From a virus, in IMG/VR virus record IMGVR_UViG_3300035698_020072, positions 1 to 55,704 of that record: a DNA stretch of 55,704 nt. One strand, 5' to 3'. Position numbers and translations under genes: made by a program. Below are positions 40,904 to 48,145 of this stretch, piece by piece. Below the pieces are notes generated by a model. The model was not told the origin of the DNA, searched no databases, and worked only from the letters and a program-made list of their open reading frames with translations. Each line of letters opens with the position of its first letter. Position 1 is the first letter of the stretch.

Positions 40904-40986
40904 GACTTCGGACGGGACTCGAACCCGCACCAACGCAATCGCTGCTCTACCAAAGGGCTGATCAAACCCATTAAGCTACCGAAGTC
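40904..40986 (-). ncRNA. tRNA-like structure B (83 nt) with D-loop insert and shortened anticodon arm
   Basis: On the minus strand, an 8-bp acceptor (GACTTCGG with CCGAAGTC) closes a T-arm GCGGGTTCGAGTCCCGT and a D-arm beginning TAGCTTAATGG, interrupted by about 16 nt before GTAGAGC. The position of the anticodon arm shows only a 5-bp stem with a 4-nt loop (ATTG). Canonical loop length of 7 is not found. The inserted part can form GGGT-TTGATCA-GCCC, a hairpin with a 7-nt loop. It may be a degenerate tRNA or a specialised tRNA mimic. The G at position -1 pairs with C at the discriminator position. Confidence 0.65.
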
Positions 40987-41011
40987 AGATAATGAAAAAC
41001 CGAACTATTCG

Positions 41012-41027
41012 CGGCAGTCACACCACT
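41012..41027 (-). repeat. 16-nt repeat, copy A
   Basis: Identical to 40752-40767 and similarly placed after a tRNA-like structure. The intervening spacer from the structure's 3' end is about 107 nt here and about 136 nt for copy B. Confidence 0.75.
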
Positions 41028-41071
41028 ACTTGATAGGCGGGTGTCACCCAGACAGTTGTTTTTCGGTCGCA

Positions 41072-41102
41072 GAAATAGTCATAGCTCGCGAGTAACTATT
41101 TC
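41072..41102 (-). ncRNA. Perfect-stem RNA hairpin
   Basis: GAAATAGT and ACTATTTC form an 8-bp perfect stem; the loop contains CTCGCGAG, itself self-complementary. It sits between tRNA-like structure A and the repeat copy A and is likely part of the same RNA. Confidence 0.6.
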
Positions 41103-41134
41103 CCCCTGAGAGGTGACTGTCATGCTCTCACTGA

Positions 41135-41205
41135 GACTCCAGTCGGGAATCGAACCCGAGTTTAGGGAGCTACCCTACCGACTAACCACTCGTCGCACTG
41201 GAGTC
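41135..41205 (-). ncRNA. tRNA-like structure A (71 nt) with five-base anticodon loop
   Basis: On the minus strand: 8-bp acceptor GACTCCAG/CTGGAGTC, D-arm CGAC-GAGTGGTTA-GTCG, T-arm TCGGG-TTCGATT-CCCGA, with only two or three variable-loop bases. The anticodon arm is TAGGG-TAGCT-CCCTA, a 5-bp stem with 5-nt loop; if opened by one pair, the loop would be GTAGCTC with AGC at the anticodon place. The total of 71 nt is short. No CCA is encoded. It may be a tRNA-like RNA that does not decode. Confidence 0.65.
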
Positions 41206-41233
41206 AATGTTAAAAGTTTTGTTACTCCCTTGT

Positions 41234-41440
41234 TTATTCGTGTTTCTTCTTGTGAAAAAATAATCCCCACATGGTTCCCAATATTGCCAAGACGAGAACA
41301 AACGTCATAGTATGAACATCTCCTCTCGATATTGAATCAACGGCTTCGCCTCCTATTGAGCCTTTTGTTATCTCGTAGATGTTTGCAAAAATCATCCATG
41401 CTAATAGCAGTCCCACCGTGATATTAACCCTCCACTTCAT
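41234..41440 (-). CDS. Small two-helix membrane protein
   Basis: 68 residues from ATG 41440, with GGAG upstream; the open frame extends further but that is shadow. Two membrane helices are predicted (about 5-20, NITVGLLLAWMIFANI, and 45-62, MTFVLVLAILGTMWGLFF), with a basic tail. No lipobox. It could be a holin-like protein, without proof. Confidence 0.62.
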   Translation of the reverse strand: MKWRVNITVGLLLAWMIFANIYEITKGSIGGEAVDSISRGDVHTMTFVLVLAILGTMWGLFFHKKKHE

Positions 41441-41840
41441 TTTGTTTCTCCATTTCGTTTTCCATGTCTTGGCGCTTCTTGACATCAGGCTCCCACGAAG
41501 TGCTGGGCAGAGTATTTATCTTTTTTACTTTTTTGTAATTCATTTCTGCTCCACAAACAATACATAGGCCAACACTATAGCAACATCTTGGGCATATTTC
41601 GTTGTGTGTTTTGTTAGAAAAATCCCTGTTGCACACCAAACATCTTTTTCTCAAGTGTTCTTTTTGTCTTATTGCTCCGATGTTAAAACAAATCTTACAC
41701 AGCCCTGCTCTTAATCTTTTGTTCTTGTTGGTGTCAGCAATAATTCTTTTGGTCTTCTTAACGAGACCCCTTTGATCTAAGGATATTTCATTAATTTTTT
41801 CTACCATGTATTCCTCTGCTATTGTCATTTTAATAGCCAT
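41424..41840 (-). CDS. Zinc-binding protein with multiple Cys pairs
   Basis: 138 residues from ATG 41840 (TAATG coupling with the PQ-loop gene). It contains CKICFN, CLVCNRDF, CPRCCYS and CIVCGAEM, four CxxC pairs that may hold two zinc ions. The N-terminus is helical with basic residues. Function unknown; a nucleic-acid binding role is plausible from basic content. Confidence 0.7.
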   Translation of the reverse strand: MAIKMTIAEEYMVEKINEISLDQRGLVKKTKRIIADTNKNKRLRAGLCKICFNIGAIRQKEHLRKRCLVCNRDFSNKTHNEICPRCCYSVGLCIVCGAEMNYKKVKKINTLPSTSWEPDVKKRQDMENEMEKQNEVEG

Positions 41841-42133
41841 TATTTTGCCACCTTTCTGTTGACCCAAACCAACCCAACCAATCCACCGGACATACAAACT
41901 GAAATCGTATTTGTTATGAGGAACATTCCCGCCACCCCATGTGTTGCGTATGTGACTATGGCGTAAAACTCAAAGAGACATATGGCGATGAAAACCATCA
42001 GGACATAGGAAAAGTTAATATCCTTAACGCTTTTCGTCCTAATGATTTGCCTAAGCTGAGGAAGATAAGCTATGGCAATTAGTATTCCGCCAATAAGCTG
42101 GGCGACGTTTGCTGGTATTTGTAGGTTATCCAT
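41840..42133 (-). CDS. SemiSWEET-like PQ-loop membrane protein
   Basis: 97 residues with three predicted membrane helices. The first contains GGILIAIAYLPQLRQI, with the PQ motif of SemiSWEET sugar transporters, followed by TKSVKDINFSYVLMVF. The third helix is GGLVGLVWVNRKV. SemiSWEETs dimerise to move sugars or other small molecules across membranes. A phage gene of this type is unusual. Start ATG 42133 has GGAGG upstream. Confidence 0.85.
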   Translation of the reverse strand: MDNLQIPANVAQLIGGILIAIAYLPQLRQIIRTKSVKDINFSYVLMVFIAICLFEFYAIVTYATHGVAGMFLITNTISVCMSGGLVGLVWVNRKVAK

Positions 42134-42474
42134 TATTTCCCTCCAAACTCTTTACTCAATCTCTCATATTGCCTTCGTCTCTTGTCCTTTGCTTTTTGTT
42201 TTCTGTTCTTAGATGTTTCTTTGGCTCTTTTTTCCTTAGCGATCCTGTCTTTTGTTTCATCGCTTGTTTCTTCTCTTTCTCCATAAAACTTCAACTCTTC
42301 TACTCCACGATCAAAAGCACCATACTCAGAAACAATATCTATATTGGTATATCCATCATCCTTAAGCTTTTCTTTTATAAAAAGTATCTCATCAACAAAG
42401 GAATCAACACGCATGCAAAAACTGCATAGCTCTATAGACTCTTCTGTTCTCTCGTTAATCATTTTCTTTTTCAT
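42133..42474 (-). CDS. Small basic-tail hypothetical protein
   Basis: 113 residues from ATG 42474 (AGGGGA upstream); the first ten codons of the open frame are shadow. It overlaps the Thg1-like gene by 20 nt. The C-terminal half is strongly basic (RAKETSKNRKQKAKDKRRRQ). It may bind RNA or another negative partner. It has one CSFCMRVD pair. Confidence 0.65.
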   Translation of the reverse strand: MKKKMINERTEESIELCSFCMRVDSFVDEILFIKEKLKDDGYTNIDIVSEYGAFDRGVEELKFYGEREETSDETKDRIAKEKRAKETSKNRKQKAKDKRRRQYERLSKEFGGK

Positions 42475-43279
42475 CCTGTTTCCCCTCAACAACTGGCTCG
42501 GCACCTTCGAAAATAACCTCCACGCGATTTACCACTGTGCTAAAGATGGGCATATCTACCTTTTCATAAGAGGTTCTCTCTACAATCAAATTCGGACTAC
42601 CATGGGCTTCGTGCATTGGTGGAAGTTTTGAAATCTCATCTGTGGTGAACATGCGTGGCATCTTTTTTCTTTGGACGTATGTTCCCCTTTTGAAGAAGGT
42701 TGAGTAGTCATTCCAGTTTATATTTTTTTCCATGAGCATGTCTTGCATTTGACTCCCATTTTTGTGCATAAGCTGATTATGAGAATACACGGACTGAGCA
42801 GCCATGGCAATGCTGTTCTTAACGGCGTCAAATTCACGCCACAACACCACGTTTGCAGCCTCGAACAACGTCGGGACAGACCAGACTCGACAATCAAACA
42901 GGGCTAACTGGTCCTTCTCTGGGAGAAACTCTGGTTTAAGCGAGTTGAAGTATGCCGTGGCCATAGACGCAAGCACTGAGCACATTTTCTGTATGCGGCC
43001 ATCAAAGAATATCTGGCTTTTGTAGCTATTACTATACCATACCAAGGTAATCTCATCTGATTGGGTATAACCAATACAGGCATTTGTTTCAGAAGTAAGC
43101 ATCTTCGTCGTGGCTACCATCAAATCTGAAAACCTTTTGTCATATGGTCTGTCAAGCCCCTTGCAGAAATTGTGGAAGCACTTACCGTCAATACGAGCAC
43201 ACACGGGCAACAGGGGTTTAAAGCGCTGACTGGCATCCATTGCCTCCAACGTCTTCATCCGATTTCCAAAATCACTCAT
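42455..43279 (-). CDS. Thg1-like 3'-5' nucleotidyltransferase
   Basis: 274 residues. Catalytic metal-binding residues follow the Thg1 numbering: Asp31-Gly32 (VCARIDGKCFHNF) and Asp76-Glu77 (YTQSDEITLVWY). Both correspond to the conserved Asp and Asp-Glu of tRNA-His guanylyltransferase. The enzyme family adds nucleotides to the 5' end of tRNAs, either G-1 of tRNA-His or as tRNA repair. It lies about 1.2 kb from tRNA-like structures that have a G-1:C pair. Substrate remains unknown. Confidence 0.9.
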   Translation of the reverse strand: MSDFGNRMKTLEAMDASQRFKPLLPVCARIDGKCFHNFCKGLDRPYDKRFSDLMVATTKMLTSETNACIGYTQSDEITLVWYSNSYKSQIFFDGRIQKMCSVLASMATAYFNSLKPEFLPEKDQLALFDCRVWSVPTLFEAANVVLWREFDAVKNSIAMAAQSVYSHNQLMHKNGSQMQDMLMEKNINWNDYSTFFKRGTYVQRKKMPRMFTTDEISKLPPMHEAHGSPNLIVERTSYEKVDMPIFSTVVNRVEVIFEGAEPVVEGKQDEKEND

Positions 43280-43707
43280 TACATTAGATCCTTAGCTATG
43301 TCTTCAAGCGCCATTTCCGTCTTGGCATCCTCGCTGATAAGTCCATTGAGCTTCTTCTCAAGAGCATCAAGCTTTTTCTTGTCTTTGTCCCATTTTATCA
43401 TCGAAACACGCAACTTAAAATCAAACGTCCAATCTTCAAGTGTATATCCATTATATTCTACTTCTTGCTCGGCAACTCCAAGAATTTCACATGCCTCTAT
43501 TGTTGCACTTTTGCCTATAAGAGCGAAAGCCAATGCGTCTACAATAGCATCTTCGCTACAAACGGCATTAAGATTCATGTGTGCTCCATTGTTAAATTTA
43601 AACACACCATTTGTTCTCCACGTAGCCCTTGGTTTCTTACCGAGAGCTTTTTTCTTTTTCTCCGCAAGCACCATTAGCTCTTTAATCTTGTTATCATTTT
43701 TCGACAT
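43279..43707 (-). CDS. Hypothetical protein
   Basis: 142 residues from ATG 43707 with AGGAG upstream; the open frame is longer but begins in the neighbour. It has a basic helical N-terminus and a beta segment NGYTLEDWTFDFKLRVSMI, ending with a helical acid/lysine region. The Thg1-like gene starts within one base of its stop (43279). No family is recognised. Confidence 0.65.
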   Translation of the reverse strand: MSKNDNKIKELMVLAEKKKKALGKKPRATWRTNGVFKFNNGAHMNLNAVCSEDAIVDALAFALIGKSATIEACEILGVAEQEVEYNGYTLEDWTFDFKLRVSMIKWDKDKKKLDALEKKLNGLISEDAKTEMALEDIAKDLM

Positions 43708-43717
43708 CACATTTCTC

Positions 43718-44818
43718 CTAATAGCCAGTCTTAAACTTGGAACCATTTTCGTTTACAAGAAATATTTCACAAAAAGTTAGCTTTTTAGCATTATCAGCAC
43801 TTATTACTTCATTTCTTGATGATTTGTTTGCAGATGGAGTAACACAAGCCTCGTTCTCAAAGATAACCGGACTACTAAATAGCCTAATAGTATCTTCATA
43901 TAAATGGCTACGCATATTATATTCTCTGTCATACATGATTCTTTTTATCACGTCTTTGTCAACAACAAAATAATCATCTCTATACCCACGAAAGCTTGTT
44001 GGTGTTTTTATTTTCTCGTGTTTTATCCCGACTATCTTACATCCATTTGAACTCTTTTTGAAGTCTTCATGTTTCTCTGCAAAATTGCTTGATGAAACGT
44101 CTGATATTTTTTTTGCAATTTTTGTAAACCCTGCTTCATAAAAGAAATCATGTTCTCCGTAACGGATTCTTTCCTCGTCCTGTTCAAGCTTCATAAATAC
44201 ATGCTTTTTCCCAATGCTTTTAATTGCATAGTGAATATGGTTGTTACCTGTTGATGTTCTTTTTCTTCTATACCAATCATGTCTTCCCATATACATTACT
44301 TGGGTCATGTCCTTCATTAGATAGAGAAAACCCTCTCTCATATCTGCTTTTGTTACTTTTAGTGCCTTGTTTTTTGTGAATTCAACACAGTATTCGTATT
44401 CTTTAGATGACACCGGGAGAAGAACAAGGTCTTTGCCATCCCACGAGTATACAAATTCACCTTCAAGTCCTTTGCCCTTAACTGATGTGCATTCCTCAAG
44501 GATATACAAGAGATTCTCTACGCTTATTTCAAACTCAAACCCACGAGGGTCATAAATACGAACCCATGCAAGACGACCATCCCATCCACCTCGATAATCT
44601 CCTACCTTTTTGTTTAGAACAAACCCAGAAGTAGGCACGTTGTCGTATATATCTGGATTAATCTTCTCATCACGCCAACTATTCCAACTTGTTTCTTTCC
44701 TCAGCACACCCTTTTCGTCGGTGTAGATGACATATGCAAGCTTACCAGTGTAGGTGTCGTCGCGGTTTTGATAGCCAACACTTATTGTCTTGGGGATATT
44801 CATTTTTGCAAGAGACAT
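43718..44818 (-). CDS. Large hypothetical protein
   Basis: 366 residues beginning MSLAKMNIPKTISVGYQNR, with a central FVYSWDGKDLVLLP, GFTKIAKKISD and GFRGYRDDYFVVDK read as separate elements. Many Tyr, Lys and Arg residues and no membrane helix. It looks like a phage-specific protein of unknown function. The start overlaps the lipoprotein gene's last base. AGG-type site is weak. Confidence 0.7.
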   Translation of the reverse strand: MSLAKMNIPKTISVGYQNRDDTYTGKLAYVIYTDEKGVLRKETSWNSWRDEKINPDIYDNVPTSGFVLNKKVGDYRGGWDGRLAWVRIYDPRGFEFEISVENLLYILEECTSVKGKGLEGEFVYSWDGKDLVLLPVSSKEYEYCVEFTKNKALKVTKADMREGFLYLMKDMTQVMYMGRHDWYRRKRTSTGNNHIHYAIKSIGKKHVFMKLEQDEERIRYGEHDFFYEAGFTKIAKKISDVSSSNFAEKHEDFKKSSNGCKIVGIKHEKIKTPTSFRGYRDDYFVVDKDVIKRIMYDREYNMRSHLYEDTIRLFSSPVIFENEACVTPSANKSSRNEVISADNAKKLTFCEIFLVNENGSKFKTGY

Positions 44819-45393
44819 TATTTTCCCCTCTTAAATTTCTTTACTATCCTATTAAACAGTGGTCTAATTCCAGCATCATCAGCACGTGTCCTTGCAATGT
44901 TGTTAATGGCCTGACGCTCTTCCGTAGACTTACCTTCTTTTACCTCTTCAATAACAGATGTTGCCACACCAAGAGCTTTTGTTCTGCCAAAAAGCAAAGT
45001 CATTACGTATGCCAAGACGCCACCAGTTCCAATAAATCCAGCAAGCAGCCCATATGTAACCTGATTAGCATAACTACCAACCCATGATGAAACAATATTA
45101 AGCTGTCTGCCAACAAAGCTTCTACTCATAAGATATTTTTTACCATTCTGGACTGTTTCCTCGTATTCGGTCAGTGGGCGTGGATCAAGAGGGTCTTTTC
45201 CCAAATATTCTTTTGAAACCTGTGTGCCATCAACAAGAGTCACGGCTAAATCATCTCCTGCGCCTATGCCCTCCGTGGCTATCTTCTTCGCAGCCTGATG
45301 GTTAGAGTATGCGACCTGACGCATTTCGTTGGGGGTGCTACAGCCAGCGACCATTACGACAAATAAGCACAATACAATTAAAATCTTTTTCAC
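44818..45393 (-). CDS. Lipoprotein with hydrophobic mid-section
   Basis: 191 residues. A signal peptide and lipobox MVAGCST near residues 14-20 predict lipid attachment. A second hydrophobic segment (about 115-140, VTYGLLAGFIGTGGVLAYVM) suggests membrane contact. The C-terminus is basic (RIVKKFKRGK). It may be an envelope protein of phage infection or lysis. No family name. Confidence 0.75.
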   Translation of the reverse strand: MKKILIVLCLFVVMVAGCSTPNEMRQVAYSNHQAAKKIATEGIGAGDDLAVTLVDGTQVSKEYLGKDPLDPRPLTEYEETVQNGKKYLMSRSFVGRQLNIVSSWVGSYANQVTYGLLAGFIGTGGVLAYVMTLLFGRTKALGVATSVIEEVKEGKSTEERQAINNIARTRADDAGIRPLFNRIVKKFKRGK

Positions 45394-45764
45394 ATCAAAT
45401 CTCCTAAAGAAGCTAAATAATTGTTACGAATTCTCCATAGTTCAGTAGCTTGGCAACAATGGTTTTTTTGTCCAAAAATATCCGATAGTCCAGAAGCGTC
45501 GCACAACACCTTTAAAAGCTCAGGATTAGCTTCTATGTAATTATCCCACAACTTGCTATAAAACCCAAGACACTCTTCTTGATTAACAGCCTTTTTGCCC
45601 TTGGCTTCTCTCCATGATAGTCCCGTAGAACCATCTTCAAAAACCTTAAATGCTTGATATTGTTTCTCGATAGATTCGCCATTTACTTCAGCATAAAAAG
45701 CAGAAAACCTCTTATCCCCCTTGGACGAACATTCTATATATGGTGCTTTGCCATGCTTAATCAT
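45390..45764 (-). CDS. Conserved-looking phage hypothetical protein
   Basis: 124 residues with several motifs I have seen repeated in phage proteins without a function: KVFEDGSTGLSWREAKGKKA and a C-terminal GQKNHCCQATELWRIRN. It is soluble with a helical core. The gene overlaps the lipoprotein start by 4 nt. Confidence 0.7.
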   Translation of the reverse strand: MIKHGKAPYIECSSKGDKRFSAFYAEVNGESIEKQYQAFKVFEDGSTGLSWREAKGKKAVNQEECLGFYSKLWDNYIEANPELLKVLCDASGLSDIFGQKNHCCQATELWRIRNNYLASLGDLM

Positions 45765-45781
45765 TTTTTTCTCCTCTCTAA

Positions 45782-45970
45782 CTACATTTCGGTAAGCCTA
45801 CCACTTTTTTCTAAAGCTTCCTCAAATTCTTTAATTGTTTTCATGGCATCTAAAACTTTTTTAATATCTTCAGAATCTTCCAGTAGTTCGTCTGGTCTGA
45901 TGTAACCACCATCAAACAAATCATACATAAAATCGTCAACACCAATCTCTCCGCCGTCCTTAATTTTCAT
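45782..45970 (-). CDS. Small acidic protein
   Basis: 62 residues, acidic, helical, no motif: GYIRPDELLEDSEDIKKV then MKTIKEFEEALEKSGRL. A GGAG site precedes ATG 45970. Function unknown. Confidence 0.6.
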   Translation of the reverse strand: MKIKDGGEIGVDDFMYDLFDGGYIRPDELLEDSEDIKKVLDAMKTIKEFEEALEKSGRLTEM

Positions 45971-45978
45971 TTCTGCTC

Positions 45979-46263
45979 CTAATATCCAGATGGATTCAGT
46001 TCAACATACTTTTTTGACAAACGAACAAACTCAAAATCATTACAATTTATGGAAAAGTTTTCTTTTTCTTCTTCTCCTTCTTCTACAAACGGAAAATTTT
46101 TCCATGTTTTTTCAACAACGACAAATGGATAATTCACCGTCATTACCCTCAAGACATCACCGATAAAAGACCCATCAGATTCATCTGTCAGCCTACAAAC
46201 GGTTACGGGGTCTCCGGGGCGAAGGTTTTTTATTTTTATCGTTCTACGTTTTTTGCTGCTCAT
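45979..46263 (-). CDS. Small hypothetical protein
   Basis: 94 residues from ATG 46263 with GGGGA upstream; the first five codons of the open frame are shadow. A basic start (SSKKRRTIKIKNLRPGDPVT) and a central VEEGEEEKENF are visible. SH3-like loops are possible. The gene overlaps the next by 20 nt. Confidence 0.62.
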   Translation of the reverse strand: MSSKKRRTIKIKNLRPGDPVTVCRLTDESDGSFIGDVLRVMTVNYPFVVVEKTWKNFPFVEEGEEEKENFSINCNDFEFVRLSKKYVELNPSGY

Positions 46264-46588
46264 CTTCGTCCCCTTCAAATTCTTTTTTTAGTATAAGGTA
46301 ATCCCGTCTTCTCGTTTTCTTATATTCGACTTCCCGAAGTTCTTCTCTGCGCCTGTTCTCGTCTATGTCTTCTTGCGTCTTGTATTTCTTAAGAACTATG
46401 TAGAAACTTATCCCGTCTTCATAGTCATTCTCATAAAAGAACTTCACACTAATTACTTCTTTTTCGTCTTTTATTTTTTCTTTTATAGTGTTTAAAAATG
46501 GAATAAGATAGTCTATATCCTTGTCATCCAGTTCTTCAAAAATATCTATGTCAATACGTTTTGTTACCGTAGGTCTTTCTTCTGGCAT
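46244..46588 (-). CDS. Small charged hypothetical protein
   Basis: 114 residues, with a helical N-terminus (DDKDIDYLIPFLNTIKEKIK) and a basic-acidic repeat at the end (RRREELREVEYKKTRRRDYL). No motif is recognised. It is the first gene after the promoter at 46604-46631. Confidence 0.62.
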   Translation of the reverse strand: MPEERPTVTKRIDIDIFEELDDKDIDYLIPFLNTIKEKIKDEKEVISVKFFYENDYEDGISFYIVLKKYKTQEDIDENRRREELREVEYKKTRRRDYLILKKEFEGDEDEQQKT

Positions 46589-46603
46589 TATTTCTCCTAT
46601 TCT

Positions 46604-46631
46604 ATTATACGTTTTTATTGCAAAATGTCAA
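46604..46631 (-). promoter_or_regulatory. Sigma70-like promoter
   Basis: On the minus strand TTGACA (46631-46626), 16 nt, TATAAT (46609-46604) and AGAATAGGAG. It shares AATAG after the -10 with the other promoters and drives the short genes from 46588 downwards. Confidence 0.85.
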
Positions 46632-46639
46632 GTGTTTTT

Positions 46640-47488
46640 TTAACGAATATATTGGACGCCCTGTTTTGTCCATCCGGCAAACCCTGAAATATTATGCTCT
46701 TCAAACGAATCCGCATAGTGCATAAGATACATCTTCTTCTTCCAGTCTTCGGGAAGCGTGTTGAGATCAAAAAGTGGGGCATGCACGGCACCGGGGAAGA
46801 ACTGAACATCATGGAATATCGTGTCTGCTCTTTCGGCATAGTGCTCAAGCAGGGGAAGATCAAACTTAGTGTCACAAGTTATTAAGATGCTGTTGTTTAT
46901 GAACAGTCCATAAGAAAGGAATGATCCAGACCACCTATCTGACTGCTCGGGGATGTGGTTAGTTCGGAACATCTCGATATGAATTCCACCGACATCTACC
47001 TCGAAAATCTCTCGTGGCTGATGAACAAGCCATTGGGGGCGTATTATGCCGAAATAGTCAGCAAACCCCATTACCTTGCCGTCTGCAAGCTCCTCGTTAT
47101 ATTCCAAGCCACCACGCAGACTGTTTTCCCAAAGCACACGTTGGTATTCTTCGGCGATAACCATTTTCAATTTATTCTTTCCTTGGAAGGGAATCCCCAC
47201 ATACCTGTTCATCTGTGCAAGCTGTTCTATGCCACCAATATGGTCTCCATGGCTATGAGTTGGGAGTATGACCTCGATGTCGTATGCAGATAGCCCGGTT
47301 GTTCGGGGAAAAGCCTCCAGTGCTGTTCTTCCAAAGTCAACCATCACGTGATCTTCACCCCTGACGAGCAGGAAGTTTGTCTGATTGTGTTTTTCCGTAA
47401 ACGCAGACCCAACCCCTATGAAAAACAAACGCAACTTGTCATCATCATATGAAAACCTTATGTTCTTTTCCGAAGTTTCCCTAATCAT
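46640..47488 (-). CDS. MBL-fold metallohydrolase (possible cyclic-nucleotide phosphodiesterase)
   Basis: 282 residues from ATG 47488, with GGAGG upstream. Metal motifs are LPTHSHGDHIGG (HxHxDH) and LITCDTKFD (Asp). The N-terminus LRLFFIGVGSAFTEKHNQTN is typical of beta-lactamase-fold enzymes near RNase Z. Phage proteins of this fold include cyclic-nucleotide phosphodiesterases that counter Pycsar defence; the fold alone does not prove this. The second His motif FRTNHIPEQSD fits a ligand. Confidence 0.85.
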   Translation of the reverse strand: MIRETSEKNIRFSYDDDKLRLFFIGVGSAFTEKHNQTNFLLVRGEDHVMVDFGRTALEAFPRTTGLSAYDIEVILPTHSHGDHIGGIEQLAQMNRYVGIPFQGKNKLKMVIAEEYQRVLWENSLRGGLEYNEELADGKVMGFADYFGIIRPQWLVHQPREIFEVDVGGIHIEMFRTNHIPEQSDRWSGSFLSYGLFINNSILITCDTKFDLPLLEHYAERADTIFHDVQFFPGAVHAPLFDLNTLPEDWKKKMYLMHYADSFEEHNISGFAGWTKQGVQYIR

Positions 47489-47882
47489 TGTTTTCCTCCT
47501 CAATAACGTGGCAGTAAAAAACGGGTTCTTTTTTCATAACGGCATAAAACCTTGTCTTACACTCGCACAAGTAAACGTAATTGTTTTCTTCTATGGAAAG
47601 CTCTACTTTTTCTTCCCATTTTTCGTCTTGCCGTCCGCAACTAGGACACGTTGGAATGGCAAACACCCGTGTCTTCTCCTTTTTAATGAGTTCTATCTCG
47701 GCAACACCTTCCAGACAGTCTACGGGAACACAAACATTAGACCAAACACCATGGTCTTTATATTTTATGTTCGCCATTTTGCCATCAATACCACACAGGA
47801 TATATTTTTTGTTTTTTGCTCCGTATTGTTTGGCTAAGTGCTTGCCTTCTTCTGTGTTTAGGTTGAACATAACCTTGCTCAT
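47481..47882 (-). CDS. Hypothetical protein with zinc-ribbon pair
   Basis: 133 residues from ATG 47882 with GGAG upstream. CPSCGRQDE and LCECKTRFY give a CxxC-CxC zinc pair near the C-terminus. The N-terminal part is beta-rich. Overlaps the MBL-fold gene start by 8 nt, suggesting co-translation. Confidence 0.67.
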   Translation of the reverse strand: MSKVMFNLNTEEGKHLAKQYGAKNKKYILCGIDGKMANIKYKDHGVWSNVCVPVDCLEGVAEIELIKKEKTRVFAIPTCPSCGRQDEKWEEKVELSIEENNYVYLCECKTRFYAVMKKEPVFYCHVIEEENND

Positions 47883-48145
47883 TTTTTCTCCAAACATTCG
47901 TTTTTCTCAACAGTTGCGCTGCCAACACGTAATCCCGATATGCCTCCAATGTCCATTTTCACAACGAGATCATTTCCATTAGAAAATCTACTGTCTTTAT
48001 TCTTGCATATGATGTTGACGATCTTGCACTCTAATACAATTTCATATCCGCTTTCTACATCAATAACTGCAAAACCAATAATTATTGTTATGATCACCAC
48101 GGCAATAATAGGTAAATACCATTCATCCCATATTTTATAAATCAT
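47879..48145 (-). CDS. Small membrane protein
   Basis: 88 residues. One long hydrophobic stretch (about 10-28, LPIIAVVIITIIIGFAVI) and a soluble Cys-containing part (CKIVNIICKNKD). GGAG is upstream. It could be membrane-anchored. It overlaps its neighbours by a few bases. Confidence 0.65.
   Translation of the reverse strand: MIYKIWDEWYLPIIAVVIITIIIGFAVIDVESGYEIVLECKIVNIICKNKDSRFSNGNDLVVKMDIGGISGLRVGSATVEKNECLEKK

Larger units (their letters stand above)
40715..41233 (-). other. 519-nt non-coding region with structured RNA
   Basis: No convincing protein gene exists between the gene start at 40714 and the gene end at 41234. The region holds two tRNA-like structures, a perfect 8-bp stem hairpin, a repeated 16-nt motif and several other inverted repeats, all on the minus strand. 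The repeated organisation suggests two copies of one composite RNA unit. No known RNA family was recognised. Confidence 0.7.

Noticed and set aside
40904-40986. Naming this structure tRNA-Ile from the TTGATCA loop
   Set aside because: The loop lies in a D-loop insert, its stem is only 4 bp, and the regular anticodon position has a different small stem-loop. A function-based name would be a guess.
41234-41440. Holin call for small two-helix proteins here and at 32212-32463
   Set aside because: Topology fits but no endolysin gene adjoins them and no holin-specific feature can be read.
43172-43780. A plus-strand frame of about 200 codons
   Set aside because: It is antisense to the Thg1-like and neighbouring genes, has no ribosome site, and its composition is Ser/Leu/Phe-rich as expected of a shadow frame.
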